NCBI RefSeq assembly: GCF_020405205.1
Contig: NZ_CP084470.1
Location: 336,083-400,082 of the forward strand
Length of the DNA: 64,000 nucleotides
Direction: 5' to 3'
From: Natrinema salinisoli
GTDB lineage: Archaea > Halobacteriota > Halobacteria > Halobacteriales > Natrialbaceae
Shown here: one piece after another, positions 19,257 to 28,039 of the stretch
Numbering within the stretch: the stretch's first letter is position 1
Layout: each line of letters opens with the position of its first letter
Notes under the pieces: model-generated
What the model was told of the DNA's origin: nothing
Seen by the model: the letters and a program-made list of their open reading frames with translations, nothing else
Database searches by the model: none
Made by a program: the position numbers and the translations under genes

Positions 19257-20500
19257 GATTTCGAAAACTGTTGCGTATGGGCCACTGCTGTCCGTACGCG
19301 CTCCCACTCGTCGTCACGGTGGACCCCCCAGCCCTCGTTTCGTCGGGCTCTACTATCGGCAAACGACTCGAGCGCTCGTCGGAACGTCCGCTCGATTTCC
19401 TCGTCTCCAGCGTCGACGGCGGCTGCAATTCGTCTCGCCGCCGGTGTCGGATCCGATCGCCCGGCACGCCATCCCAACATCGTCCCCGTCAGAAACCGCT
19501 CGAGCGGCTCTGTTCCCGTCTCGCTGGCCGATGGATCAACGACGAGTGACGGCCCGTAAATCGGGAACTGGTCCGCGATCGTGAGCACGTCCACTGTCTC
19601 GTCGTGGGGGAGCGCCCACGGGTCCGAGAACGATCCCGCGACGACGTCGGCATCGCCGGTGCGGAGGGCCGCCGACTCTTCGCCCGTCGTTTCGAATATC
19701 TCGACGTCGTCGGCGACGCCTGCCTGCGAGAGGAACAGTTCGGCCAGCAGTCGCGTTTCCGTGTTCGGCGACATACCGATACAGCGATCACGGAGCTGTT
19801 CGCTCTCGGTGAGTCGCTCCCCGAAAACCGTTCGCGTCGTATACAGTACGGTCATCGCCCGCTGGTAGAGTACTGCGATCGGGGTGATCGAGTCGCCATC
19901 CCGTCGAGCATCGGTGAGGACGGCAGCACCGACGATTCCGACGTCGACGTCGCCGCCGGCGACGGCTCGAAGCGCCTGTTCCGAGCCATTATAGTGGACG
20001 AACTCGACGTCCACACCGACGTTGTCGTACGTCCCTTCGATCTGTGCCGCATAGAACGGGACGTGAAGACCGTTCGGTCGCCAGTTGAATCCGAGGCGGA
20101 TCGTGCCACGGTCGGCGGGAGTCGAACTCGACAGATCGGCGTTCGCGGTACCGATGAGTTCCGCGGCGCGCGTCGCGTACGCGTCGTGCATCGCCGTCTC
20201 GACCGTATGGTCGGTCGACCACGCTTTCGGCGGCCGCCCTTCCTCGCTTTCTAGCGTCGTTTCCGTCACCAGCCCCCGATCGGAGAGGCGTGACAGCGCG
20301 TCAGCGACGGCCTGGTTGCCGAGGCCAGTTCCGAGGCGAATATCTATCTGTCGTGCTCGCGGGTCCTCGATACGATCGTCTTCGACGCGGCGAACGAGGT
20401 ACGCGAGGACGCGACCGGACTGCGCTCCGAGTCCGAGTCCGAGATCAGCGGCGAGCTGCTCGTCGTCACCGTCCAGCACCCAGTGCTCCGCTGCTTTCAT
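19253..20500 (-). CDS. Winged-helix DNA-binding domain fused to NMT1/THI5 substrate-binding domain
   Basis: A 415-residue protein with an unusual layout. Residues ~25-100 form a winged helix (a recognition-helix-like LGNQAVADALSRLSDRGLV and a wing EEGRPPKAWS). Residues ~132-415 form a periplasmic-binding fold that starts with the same motif as the lipoprotein at 15850 (NWRPNGLHVPFY). There is no signal peptide, so the binding domain is cytoplasmic. I infer a one-component regulator that senses the transported compound and controls the transport operon, of which it is the first gene. The alternative, that the N-terminus is only a structural extension, is less likely given the helix-turn-helix pattern. 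Confidence 0.82.
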   Translation of the reverse strand: MKAAEHWVLDGDDEQLAADLGLGLGAQSGRVLAYLVRRVEDDRIEDPRARQIDIRLGTGLGNQAVADALSRLSDRGLVTETTLESEEGRPPKAWSTDHTVETAMHDAYATRAAELIGTANADLSSSTPADRGTIRLGFNWRPNGLHVPFYAAQIEGTYDNVGVDVEFVHYNGSEQALRAVAGGDVDVGIVGAAVLTDARRDGDSITPIAVLYQRAMTVLYTTRTVFGERLTESEQLRDRCIGMSPNTETRLLAELFLSQAGVADDVEIFETTGEESAALRTGDADVVAGSFSDPWALPHDETVDVLTIADQFPIYGPSLVVDPSASETGTEPLERFLTGTMLGWRAGRSDPTPAARRIAAAVDAGDEEIERTFRRALESFADSRARRNEGWGVHRDDEWERVRTAVAHTQQFSKS

Positions 20501-20625
20501 CGTGCTGGCACCATTGTGGTCGTATACTTAGCGTGTCTGTATAAGCGTACTCCCGATCGAGGCTCACCTTCCGTTCTCGCCGGTTGCGGCGTGTATGATC
20601 GGCGTTCACTCGAGCGACCAGCCGG

Positions 20626-20898
20626 TCACGCCTCTTTGACGAATCGATACGTTTCCGCGTCGTCGTCCAACTCGTTCAGGGCGATATCGACGTATCCGTG
20701 CTCCGTGATCTCGTCCGGAAGCGACCGCGTCGAACTGTATGCAGACGGGATTTCGAGGACCTCGCGGACGTCGATTTCGAGTTCGTCGGTCGCCTGCTCG
20801 AGATCGGCCTTCTCGAACACGATTTCGTCGTCGGTGTCCGCTCCGGCCTCGAGTTTGTTTTCGAAGACGCGGACGAGCGTGGCAGGGTACTTTCGCAT
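20626..20898 (-). CDS. Small acidic protein of unknown function
   Basis: A 90-residue acidic protein (MRKYPATLVRVFENKLE...ETYRFVKEA) with no cysteines, membrane segment or family I recognise. Predicted mostly helical with a short C-terminal strand. The acidic composition and codon use match neighbouring genes, so it is probably real. It lies 125 bp upstream of the winged-helix/binding-domain gene in the same direction and could be its leader gene, or stand alone. Confidence 0.55.
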   Translation of the reverse strand: MRKYPATLVRVFENKLEAGADTDDEIVFEKADLEQATDELEIDVREVLEIPSAYSSTRSLPDEITEHGYVDIALNELDDDAETYRFVKEA

Positions 20899-21067
20899 AC
20901 AAGTCTAATACGCATAAGGTGCAATAAAACTAGTCAGGGAATACTATACAGGGGTTCTGCGGCGGTGACGGCTCCGATCCGTTCAGCCTCGATACTGTCG
21001 ATTCTCCTCGAGGATATTCCGTTCCGTTCGGAGGAAAAGTATGCTCGGCCAGCGGGGTCTCGTCGTT

Positions 21068-23236
21068 TCACTGACCTGGATCGACGAACCGATCGGTATC
21101 ATCGTCCCGCCGGTCGATTTCCTCGATCGCCGCGTCGAAATGGGAGGCGGTCAGAGTGATCTGGTCGGGATCCGTCGTCGGACTGGCGACGTGCTGCCTG
21201 ACCGCGACGGTCGCAGCCTCGCGACAGACGGCTTCGATGTCGGCACCGACGTAGCCGTCGGTTCGTTCGGCGAGAGTTCCGAGATCGACGTCGTCGGCGA
21301 GGGGCCGGTCCCGCGTGTGGACCGCAAAGATCTGGTGGCGCGCGTCCTCGTCCGGAGCGTCAACGTGAATGTGGCGATCGAACCGTCCGGGACGCATCAA
21401 CGCGTCGTCGAGGAGATCGGGGCGGTTCGTCGTCGCGATGACGACGACGTCTTCCAGTTCTTCCAGCCCGTCGAGTTCGGTCAGCAGCTGTGAAACGACG
21501 CGTTCACCGACGCCGGCATCGGTACTGCTGCCGCCGCGTTCGGCCGCGATCGCATCAATTTCATCGAAAAACAGGACGGTCGGCGCGTTCGTTCGCGCTT
21601 TTTCGAATACTTCGCGAACGCCTCGTTCGGACTCGCCGACATACTTGTTCAAGAGTTCCGGTCCCTTGATCGAGATGAAGTTCGACTGGGCCTCGTTGGC
21701 CACGACCTTCGCCAACAGCGTCTTGCCCGTCCCCGGTGGCCCGTACAGCAACACGCCCTTGGCCGGTCGAAGCGCGACCCGGTCGAATGCGTCGGGGTGT
21801 TCCAGCGGCCACTGGACGGTCTCGCGGAGCCGTTGGGTCGTTTCAGCCAGTCCGCCGACGTCGTCCCAGGTCGCATCCGGCACTTCCACGAACACCTCCC
21901 GGAGCGCCGAGGGGGTCGCACTCCGGTGGGCTGCGTCGAAATCAGCTGCCGTGAGCGCCAGAGATGCTACCGTCGCGTCGTCGGGATGGTTCTCGTCCGG
22001 ATGAATCCCGTTCCGGCGGAGGGTGTGTAACGCCGCCTCGCGAATGAGAATCTCCAGATCCGCGCCGACGAATCCGTGAGTGCGTTCGGCGAGCGACGCG
22101 ATGTCGACGTCGGCCGCGAGCGGCATCCCGCGGGTCAGAATCCGAAGGATTTCCTCGCGGCCGTCGCGGTCGGGAACGCCGATTTCGATCTCGCGATCGA
22201 ACCGGCCGGATCGGCGCAGCGCTGGGTCCAACGTCTCGGGCTGAGTGGTCGTCCCGATGACGACGAGGCTGTTGTCGGCCTCGAAATCGTCCATGAGCGA
22301 AACGAGCGGCCCGACGCCGTCGGCCGAATTCCCGGTATCGTCCCGCGTTCCGGCGATCGCATCGAGTTCGTCGATGAAGACGACCGCGGGTTCGTTCGCG
22401 GCGGCGTTCTCGAACCGATTTCGGAGCCGTTCCGCCGTTTCGCTGCGGCGTGCTGCGACGATTGCAGGTCCGCTAATGGTTTCGACGTGGATGTCCGCCT
22501 CGTCCGCGAGCGCCTGAACGATGAGCCGCTTTCCGGTCCCGGGCGGACCGTGCAGTAATACGCCGTTCGTCGGTTCGACGCCGAGTCGGCCGAAGACGTC
22601 GGGTGAGCACAGCGGTAGTTCGACGGTCTCTCGAATCTGAGCGATTTCCGCGTCTAGACCGCCGATATCGGCGAAGGTGATCCTCGCCGAGCCGCCGGTG
22701 CTGTCGATAGCAGTCGAAAGCTCTTCCGCGGGCTGGGGTGCTACCGAAATCCGCGTCCAGTCGCGTACGAGAACGATGTCACCCGGTGCCGCCGCAGTGA
22801 TGCGGACCGGAACCGTCCGCCGAGCGGGGTCGTCTGCCCCTCGTGATCGCAGGGTGACCGGAACGACCTGGCCGACGACGACGGCTCGACTGATGAGTTC
22901 GTCTCGCAGGGAAAGATCGAAATCGGCCCCGTCGTCGAACCCTTCCGGGAGCGCAACCGTGACGCTATCAGCTGGAGAAACGTCGACCGGTTCGACAGTA
23001 ACCGTTTCTCCGGCCGCGACACCTGCAGTCCGTCGAACCAATTCGTTCGTGCGGATAGTTCCGTCGTCGATATCGTCGGTCGGCATCACCTGTGTGACTG
23101 CACGGTTCCCGTCCGATCCGCGAACGAGGAGAAAATCGCCGCTGTCGAGGCCAAGCTCGGCGAGCGTTCGACGACCGACGACTGTGAGGCCACGACCGGG
23201 ATCGCTATCGGCAAGCGGCTTCATGCTGAGTTCCAT
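21068..23236 (-). CDS. CDC48/VAT-like double AAA+ ATPase, module copy 1
   Basis: A 722-residue protein with an N-domain (about 1-165, double-psi-barrel-like) and two AAA domains. D1: Walker A GPPGTGKR at 230-237, where the usual Thr is Arg237; Walker B VVFIDE with D289/E290; arginine finger region RRSGRFDRE. D2: Walker A GPPGTGKT at 499-506, Walker B LFFDEID with D558/E559, RPGRFDRH. D1 may bind ATP weakly because the Mg2+-binding Thr is lost. CDC48 proteins unfold or remodel protein complexes. It diverges from the uncharacterised gene at 23427, next to a quinoprotein, so a role in maturing or disassembling that complex is my inference. The ATG at 23236 was chosen by alignment with copy 2. 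Confidence 0.9.
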   Translation of the reverse strand: MELSMKPLADSDPGRGLTVVGRRTLAELGLDSGDFLLVRGSDGNRAVTQVMPTDDIDDGTIRTNELVRRTAGVAAGETVTVEPVDVSPADSVTVALPEGFDDGADFDLSLRDELISRAVVVGQVVPVTLRSRGADDPARRTVPVRITAAAPGDIVLVRDWTRISVAPQPAEELSTAIDSTGGSARITFADIGGLDAEIAQIRETVELPLCSPDVFGRLGVEPTNGVLLHGPPGTGKRLIVQALADEADIHVETISGPAIVAARRSETAERLRNRFENAAANEPAVVFIDELDAIAGTRDDTGNSADGVGPLVSLMDDFEADNSLVVIGTTTQPETLDPALRRSGRFDREIEIGVPDRDGREEILRILTRGMPLAADVDIASLAERTHGFVGADLEILIREAALHTLRRNGIHPDENHPDDATVASLALTAADFDAAHRSATPSALREVFVEVPDATWDDVGGLAETTQRLRETVQWPLEHPDAFDRVALRPAKGVLLYGPPGTGKTLLAKVVANEAQSNFISIKGPELLNKYVGESERGVREVFEKARTNAPTVLFFDEIDAIAAERGGSSTDAGVGERVVSQLLTELDGLEELEDVVVIATTNRPDLLDDALMRPGRFDRHIHVDAPDEDARHQIFAVHTRDRPLADDVDLGTLAERTDGYVGADIEAVCREAATVAVRQHVASPTTDPDQITLTASHFDAAIEEIDRRDDDTDRFVDPGQ

Positions 23237-23426
23237 ACGCTTCGCTCGAGCAATAGTGTCGCAATACATATAAAAATACAGTAATATTGAGTTGGCACTT
23301 GTATGGTTTCGTTATTTCTCATACTCTGCAGATCTAGAATCTTAATTTGTACTCTCCACTCAAATGACCCGTATGTATATATCTGTAATATGACTGTAAA
23401 GATAGTAAAGTTATTTGTAGTATCAC
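23237..23426. promoter_or_regulatory. Divergent promoter region of module copy 1
   Basis: 190 bp between the AAA gene (minus) and the 23427 gene (plus). On the plus strand TATATAT at 23375-23382 lies about 45 bp before the start at 23427; on the minus strand TTTTTATATGTAT at 23264-23277 lies about 30 bp before the start at 23236. Both fit archaeal TATA spacing for short-leader transcripts. The arrangement and length match the region at 30230-30417 of module copy 2. Confidence 0.55.
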
Positions 23427-24368
23427 ATGGCAGAAGTCAGTGGTGTTGAGATGATCAATGCTAACAGGCCACAACCAACGGCGGAAGAAGAAGCACAGTT
23501 GACCGAACACCTCGGCGCCGATAGTTCGGTTGTTGGTGAAGAACTGACGCTATCAGCGCTGAAATCGGCACTCGAGGGAGAGATCAACGACGAGTTCGCC
23601 TCGATGGGCGAGGCGATTCGAAACGATCTCGAAGGGGAACTCGACGCGGAGTTAGTCAGTTCGGCGTTGTCGGACCTCGAGACACAGATCGACCGGCTCT
23701 CGGAGGTGCGGGAAGCGGGCATCCCGGACGGGAAGCGCGAACCCGAACGACTCTACCGGGAGCTCGTCGAACCGGGGTGGCGGCTGTACGATCACCTCCT
23801 CGACGTCGGCTTCTTCGAAAGCGTCGACGCGAACGCCGTACGGTTCTCCGCCGAACACATCAGGAACACCGGTCGCGGCCTGATCGAGGCGAACCCGCTC
23901 ACCTCGGAGTTAGAGGCGATCGGCTTCGACGAAGGGGAACAGCTCAGTCTGCTCGCGGACCTAGTGAACAACGATAGGGAACTCGCGCGGTGGGTTCCGA
24001 CGAAGGAGATCCCGGCCGACGTCGAGTTCAACGTCGACTTCGTCCCACCGCTTCACCAGCGAGCCGCCGGCGGCACGCTGCTGTGGATACAGACCCTCGA
24101 CGTCCACCTGTGGCAGAAACGAGTGCTCGTTACCGACGAGATACTCGACGACGGCTATTGGGACGTCAAGGGAATGCTGGGCGGACTGTACCTGCTCGGT
24201 CGGGTCGCGCGCGAGATCGCGTCCGAGGACGAACGAACGCTCACAGACGGACAGCTGATGGCGGCACTGACGGCCAGTGCTGCCATCATGATCATCAACC
24301 AGCAGAAGATCTGCCAGGACGTATTTTACATCACCGAAGCGATGCGGGCGGAACCAGAAGCGAGGTAA
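23427..24368 (+). CDS. Uncharacterised partner protein of the quinoprotein, copy 1
   Basis: A 313-residue acidic, soluble protein with no signal peptide, no cysteine pairs and no family I recognise. It is clearly paralogous to the 30418 gene along its whole length. The best conserved part is the C-terminal third: RWVPTKEIPADVEFNVDFVPP, then GGTLLWIQTLDVHLWQK, then LTDGQLMAALTASAAIMIIN. It ends 6 bp before the quinoprotein gene, so the two are co-transcribed and probably made together. Possible roles are an electron-transfer or assembly subunit of the quinoprotein. The ATG at 23451 would align with the start of copy 2; I keep 23427 because it is nearest the TATA box. Confidence 0.75.
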   Translation: MAEVSGVEMINANRPQPTAEEEAQLTEHLGADSSVVGEELTLSALKSALEGEINDEFASMGEAIRNDLEGELDAELVSSALSDLETQIDRLSEVREAGIPDGKREPERLYRELVEPGWRLYDHLLDVGFFESVDANAVRFSAEHIRNTGRGLIEANPLTSELEAIGFDEGEQLSLLADLVNNDRELARWVPTKEIPADVEFNVDFVPPLHQRAAGGTLLWIQTLDVHLWQKRVLVTDEILDDGYWDVKGMLGGLYLLGRVAREIASEDERTLTDGQLMAALTASAAIMIINQQKICQDVFYITEAMRAEPEAR

Positions 24369-24374
24369 TCACAG

Positions 24375-26087
24375 ATGTCAATAGAAGAAGACAGAGCGGT
24401 TCAGGCTGCACAGGATACGGTCGTTCGAGAGACCGATAACGGTTATCGGGTACTCGGTTCGCCCGAGGAATCGGTCACCCACCAACACGACATCGATCGC
24501 ATACCGCAATTCGACGTCACCCAGGAGATGATAAGCGAATCCGGTGAGAATCCGGAGGCGTGGCTGACGTACGGCGGTAACTACGAAATGCACCGCTACA
24601 CGACGGCCGACGTCATCGGCCCGGACAACGTAAGCGACCTCGAGGTCGAGTACGACATCAGGGTCGGTTCCGGGTCGAGCATGGAGGGATCGCCGGTCAT
24701 CGTTCCCGGGGATCCGACGGTGATGTACCAGTCGAACGGGCCGAATCACATCAAGGCGATCGACGCCCGTAACGGTGACGTGCTGTGGAGTTACACCTAC
24801 GCGGTGCCCTCCGACGTGGTACTGTGCTGTGACGACAATAATCGCGGACCCGCCGTCTGGCAGGACAAGGTGTACATGACCACCCTGGACTCGGGGGTCG
24901 TCGCACTCAACCGGTACACCGGCGAAGAAGAGTGGTACACGTCGACGGCGGACCACGAACGGGGCTACTCCGCGACGTGGGCACCGATCGTCCAGGACGG
25001 AACCCTCTACACGGGATCCGCCGGCGGCGAGTACGGCGTCCGGGGCTTCCATACGGCTATCGACGCCGAGACCGGTGAGGAGGAGTGGTTCACGCGGACC
25101 TGCCCCGAAGAGGAGTGGGTCGGCGACTCGATCAACCAGGCTGCCGGCACCAACTGGATGTCGGCGACGTACGACGAGGAACGGGACGTCCTGTACATGC
25201 CGGTCGGCAACCCCGGACCGGACTTCGACGGCTCTGTCCGTCCGGGACCGAACCGCAACACGTGCGGGACGCTGTGTCTCGACGCCGAGACCGGCGAGCG
25301 CCTCTGGTTCCATCAGGAGTCGGCCCACGACGTCTGGGACTACGACTCGGCGTCGCCGCGGATGCTCATCCGCGACCTCGAGTTCGACCACCGCGACGAG
25401 ATCAGAGACACGGTCGTCAACGCCGGCAAGACCGGCTGGGCGTACTCGATGGACGCAGAGACGGGCCAACTCATCACCCGATCGGATCCGGGCGTCCAGC
25501 AGCTGAACATGTTCAGCATGACCCCGCACATCGACGACGGTCGCCGGGGGACGTTCATGCCCGGCGGGATGGGCGGCTGTGACTGGCACCCGGCGACGTA
25601 CAACCACGAGACCGGGCTGGTCTACTTCAAGATGCACAACAACGCCCAGGAGGCGTGGTGGCGGTTCGAGGAGTTCGAGGAGGGCCGCAAGTACTGGGGC
25701 GGTATCCTCGAGGACGAGACCGAAGCGATGCCCGACGAGTACAACGGCCACATCAGTTCCATCACCGCGTTCGATCCGACGACGGGGAAACTCGTCTGGC
25801 GCGACTGGATCGATAGCGACACCTACATCTGGGGCGGAACGATGTCGACCACGACCGGCCTGATGTTCGCCGGGACCCAGAACGGCCAGTTCATCGCCTA
25901 CGACGCCGCGGACGGCGAGCGCCTCTGGGAGTTCGACACCGGCGACGCTCCGCTCTCGTCCAGCCCCGTCAGCTGGTACGATCCCGACGAGGGCAAACAG
26001 TACATCGCCATCCAGGTCGGCGGTAGCGGCTGGCTCCGCCGCGGCAAGCGGGACGACCGCGTCGTCGTCTTCTCGCTGGCCGAGTGA
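24375..26087 (+). CDS. Cytoplasmic PQQ-type quinoprotein alcohol dehydrogenase, copy 1
   Basis: A 570-residue eight-bladed-propeller quinoprotein with repeated W-motifs (AIDARNGDVLWSY, ALNRYTGEEEWY, AIDAETGEEEWF, AYDAADGERLWEF). Features of PQQ alcohol dehydrogenases are all present: vicinal Cys151-Cys152 (LCCDDNNRG), metal ligand Glu219 (GGEYGVRGF), Asn279 (GNPGP), catalytic Asp322 and an extra Asp324 (HDVWDYD), and Lys352 in the position of the PQQ-contacting Arg/Lys. Asp at +2 from the catalytic Asp is the marker of lanthanide-dependent enzymes such as XoxF. The N-terminus (MSIEEDRAVQAAQD) has no export signal, whereas known PQQ dehydrogenases are exported. It should oxidise an alcohol to an aldehyde and pass electrons on. 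Confidence 0.88.
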   Translation: MSIEEDRAVQAAQDTVVRETDNGYRVLGSPEESVTHQHDIDRIPQFDVTQEMISESGENPEAWLTYGGNYEMHRYTTADVIGPDNVSDLEVEYDIRVGSGSSMEGSPVIVPGDPTVMYQSNGPNHIKAIDARNGDVLWSYTYAVPSDVVLCCDDNNRGPAVWQDKVYMTTLDSGVVALNRYTGEEEWYTSTADHERGYSATWAPIVQDGTLYTGSAGGEYGVRGFHTAIDAETGEEEWFTRTCPEEEWVGDSINQAAGTNWMSATYDEERDVLYMPVGNPGPDFDGSVRPGPNRNTCGTLCLDAETGERLWFHQESAHDVWDYDSASPRMLIRDLEFDHRDEIRDTVVNAGKTGWAYSMDAETGQLITRSDPGVQQLNMFSMTPHIDDGRRGTFMPGGMGGCDWHPATYNHETGLVYFKMHNNAQEAWWRFEEFEEGRKYWGGILEDETEAMPDEYNGHISSITAFDPTTGKLVWRDWIDSDTYIWGGTMSTTTGLMFAGTQNGQFIAYDAADGERLWEFDTGDAPLSSSPVSWYDPDEGKQYIAIQVGGSGWLRRGKRDDRVVVFSLAE

Positions 26088-26095
26088 ATCACGCG

Positions 26096-26407
26096 CTACC
26101 CCTCGTTTTTTTGCGTCGAATCGTCGTCAGCGTCTATTCGCGTCACGTCGCCGGTCGATTCACAGGTGGGACAAGCGAGCACGCCCTTAATCGCCGTCCT
26201 CGATTCCACGTGCGGGAACGTCGCCTCGCAGTCGGTACACTGGGCGTTCCGGCGAGTACCGAGCAATGTTTGTTTTTTCGGGATGCCTTGAACGACACCG
26301 TGGCCACAGGTCGGACAGGCGAGCCCGTGGTCACCGGCTTTTTCACTCAGTCTCCGGGGGAATCGCTCACCGCAGTCGACGCAGCGGGCGTCTATCGACT
26401 GATCCAT
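26096..26407 (-). CDS. Small protein with two zinc-ribbon motifs
   Basis: 103 residues from the ATG at 26407 (MDQSIDARCVDCG). It holds two similar zinc ribbons: CVDC...CPTC and CTDC...CPTC, each with a phenylalanine-proline (FP) pair after the first CxxC. This is the layout of small haloarchaeal zinc-finger proteins that may act in nucleic-acid or protein binding. It converges with the quinoprotein gene; the stop codons are 8 bp apart and a T-run at 26105-26112 may terminate the quinoprotein transcript. Confidence 0.75.
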   Translation of the reverse strand: MDQSIDARCVDCGERFPRRLSEKAGDHGLACPTCGHGVVQGIPKKQTLLGTRRNAQCTDCEATFPHVESRTAIKGVLACPTCESTGDVTRIDADDDSTQKNEG

Positions 26408-26619
26408 TATCGGATGGTGCTCTCGAGTGCGGTTCCCCTCGTTGCTTGCAAAGTGGGGATGTGGAAACAGAGGCAACTCACAGTTTTTTACGACTGTCGC
26501 GCCGGTCGTTCGAGCGGCGACTACCCGCCGTTCGACGGGATAGTCACCACTTCAGGGGCCGAAATCCACCGTAGTATATGAAGGTTAGCGGAACGTATCT
26601 CCTCCCGTCCTCACTATCC

Positions 26620-26775
26620 ATGGCACCGAACACGCTCACTGTCGAACTCACCGGCCGGGAAAAACGCGACGTCGTTCGTGCACTCCGTGCGTTCGCAGAC
26701 GAGAAGGAGGCGGACGGAGCGTCAGCAGAAGCGGATCAGCTCCGAAGTCTGGCGAGCCGCATCGATCGCGAGTAA
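26620..26775 (+). CDS. Small acidic protein of unknown function
   Basis: A 51-residue protein from the ATG at 26620 (MAPNTLTVELTGREKRDVVRA). It reads as a short strand then two helices, with LTGREKRDVVRALRAFADE followed by an alanine/aspartate-rich tail. Small proteins of this form are common in haloarchaea and have no assigned function. An in-frame extension to 26578 is less likely. Confidence 0.5.
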   Translation: MAPNTLTVELTGREKRDVVRALRAFADEKEADGASAEADQLRSLASRIDRE

Positions 26776-26862
26776 GTTTGCTCCGTTCTCCTGGCATCGC
26801 TGCTTCCGAATATTCTGTGAACAGTGATAACTTATATCGTGCTGTGTGTTAATCTGCATCAT

Positions 26863-27360
26863 ATGTCGCCAGCTGACCACTACCGGCAGACGCCTCGAAA
26901 CGGGACCGACCAGACGACGGTCACCGAAACGACCGACGATAGAGGCGAGGATATCCCATCCGAAACGGGGACCGTTGAAGCATTAATTGAGGAAATCGTC
27001 GAATCACAGACCGACGACTTGCGGGACGAACTCGACTCCCTCGAGCGACAGATCGAGACGGTCGACGACTTCGCTCGCATCAGTCTGAACGAGCGAAAAG
27101 TCAAACAGAACGAAGAAAAGCTCTCCGAGTTCTCGGAATCGCTCACGGCGTTCGCCGAGAAAGCGTTCAACAACATCAACGCGCTCGAGGACCGCCTCGA
27201 CAGGCAGGCGCTCTTGCTCGTGACGATCCTCGACTCCCTCGAGGACGACGTCGACCTCTCGACGGTCCGTCGCTACGAGGACGATCGGCTCATCGCGGAT
27301 TCCGCTCCCGACGAGCGGCTGGCGGCGGCGATCCGGGGAGAGGACGCGACTAAAGAATAG
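26863..27360 (+). CDS. Coiled-coil protein of unknown function
   Basis: A 165-residue, strongly acidic and soluble protein. After a threonine-rich N-terminus, residues ~40-130 have heptad-like spacing (LRDELDSLERQIETVDDFARI, NEEKLSEFSESLTAFAEKAF, INALEDRLDRQALLLV), which indicates a coiled coil. I recognise no family. It lies between the two quinoprotein modules and just before the ferredoxin on the other strand; no equivalent exists in module 2, where a HEAT-like protein takes this place. Confidence 0.6.
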   Translation: MSPADHYRQTPRNGTDQTTVTETTDDRGEDIPSETGTVEALIEEIVESQTDDLRDELDSLERQIETVDDFARISLNERKVKQNEEKLSEFSESLTAFAEKAFNNINALEDRLDRQALLLVTILDSLEDDVDLSTVRRYEDDRLIADSAPDERLAAAIRGEDATKE

Positions 27361-27465
27361 TGCATGGGCGTACCGACAGGGAGACGAGGGCCTTCGGTTG
27401 TCGACCGACACAGGACCTGAACCAGCGCTGTCGGGCCCGTCCAGCAGAGTCGGACAGAAGCACCG

Positions 27466-27948
27466 CTACACTTCCCGTTCGCCGACGACGTTCTGGAGGT
27501 AGTCGGCGCGCCTGGCCTCGTAGATGACTTTTAGCTCGTCGCTCGCAGGTTTCGCCACGCACGTCAGTCGAAGGTTCCGGTCGTCGACTTCCTCGTCGGT
27601 CAGGAACAGGTTCATATCCATCTCGAGGTCGCCCTCGACGAGGAACGCACAGCAGTTCGCACAGGAGGCGGCGCGACACTCGAACGGCCAGTCGCAGCCC
27701 TCGTTCTCGGCCCCGTCGAGGAGGTACTCGTTCTTGTTGATCTCTATCGTCCCGTGCTCCCGGTCAGTAAGGTCGGCTGCGGCCGCCTTCTCGAAGAGAC
27801 TCTCGTCGTCGCGACTCCACCCGTGGCGCTGTAACGCTCCGTAGCTGAGATACTCCACGGTAGCAGTCTCGCCGTCGTCCGCCCGCTCCAAGCGTCGGTC
27901 GCCTCCTCGTCCGGCTTTGATGTTCGGCAGCTCCCGATCGTCAGACAT
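27466..27948 (-). CDS. Halophile-type 2Fe-2S ferredoxin, copy 1
   Basis: A 160-residue ferredoxin from the ATG at 27948 (MSDDRELPNIK). The acidic halophile-type insertion is present (VEYLSYGALQRHGWSRDDE), followed by the cluster cysteines in CRAASCANC and the fourth in LTCVAKP. Haloarchaeal ferredoxins of this kind accept electrons from 2-oxoacid and aldehyde oxidoreductases. It lies 91 bp downstream of the AAA gene of module 2 and may share its transcript. Its counterpart is the ferredoxin at 33997. Confidence 0.92.
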   Translation of the reverse strand: MSDDRELPNIKAGRGGDRRLERADDGETATVEYLSYGALQRHGWSRDDESLFEKAAAADLTDREHGTIEINKNEYLLDGAENEGCDWPFECRAASCANCCAFLVEGDLEMDMNLFLTDEEVDDRNLRLTCVAKPASDELKVIYEARRADYLQNVVGEREV

Positions 27949-28039
27949 ACGTTCACAATGACCATCAATGTAGGTCCATTTATTTCTACGGTCGAGACCC
28001 GTTTCAGCGCACGCATGATCGATCGGGAGAGGAGCGACG

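Noticed and set aside
24378..25751. A 457-codon open frame on the minus strand inside the first quinoprotein gene
   Set aside because: No domain is visible and its composition (Val, Arg, Asp, His) is that of an antisense shadow; the plus strand holds the conserved active site.
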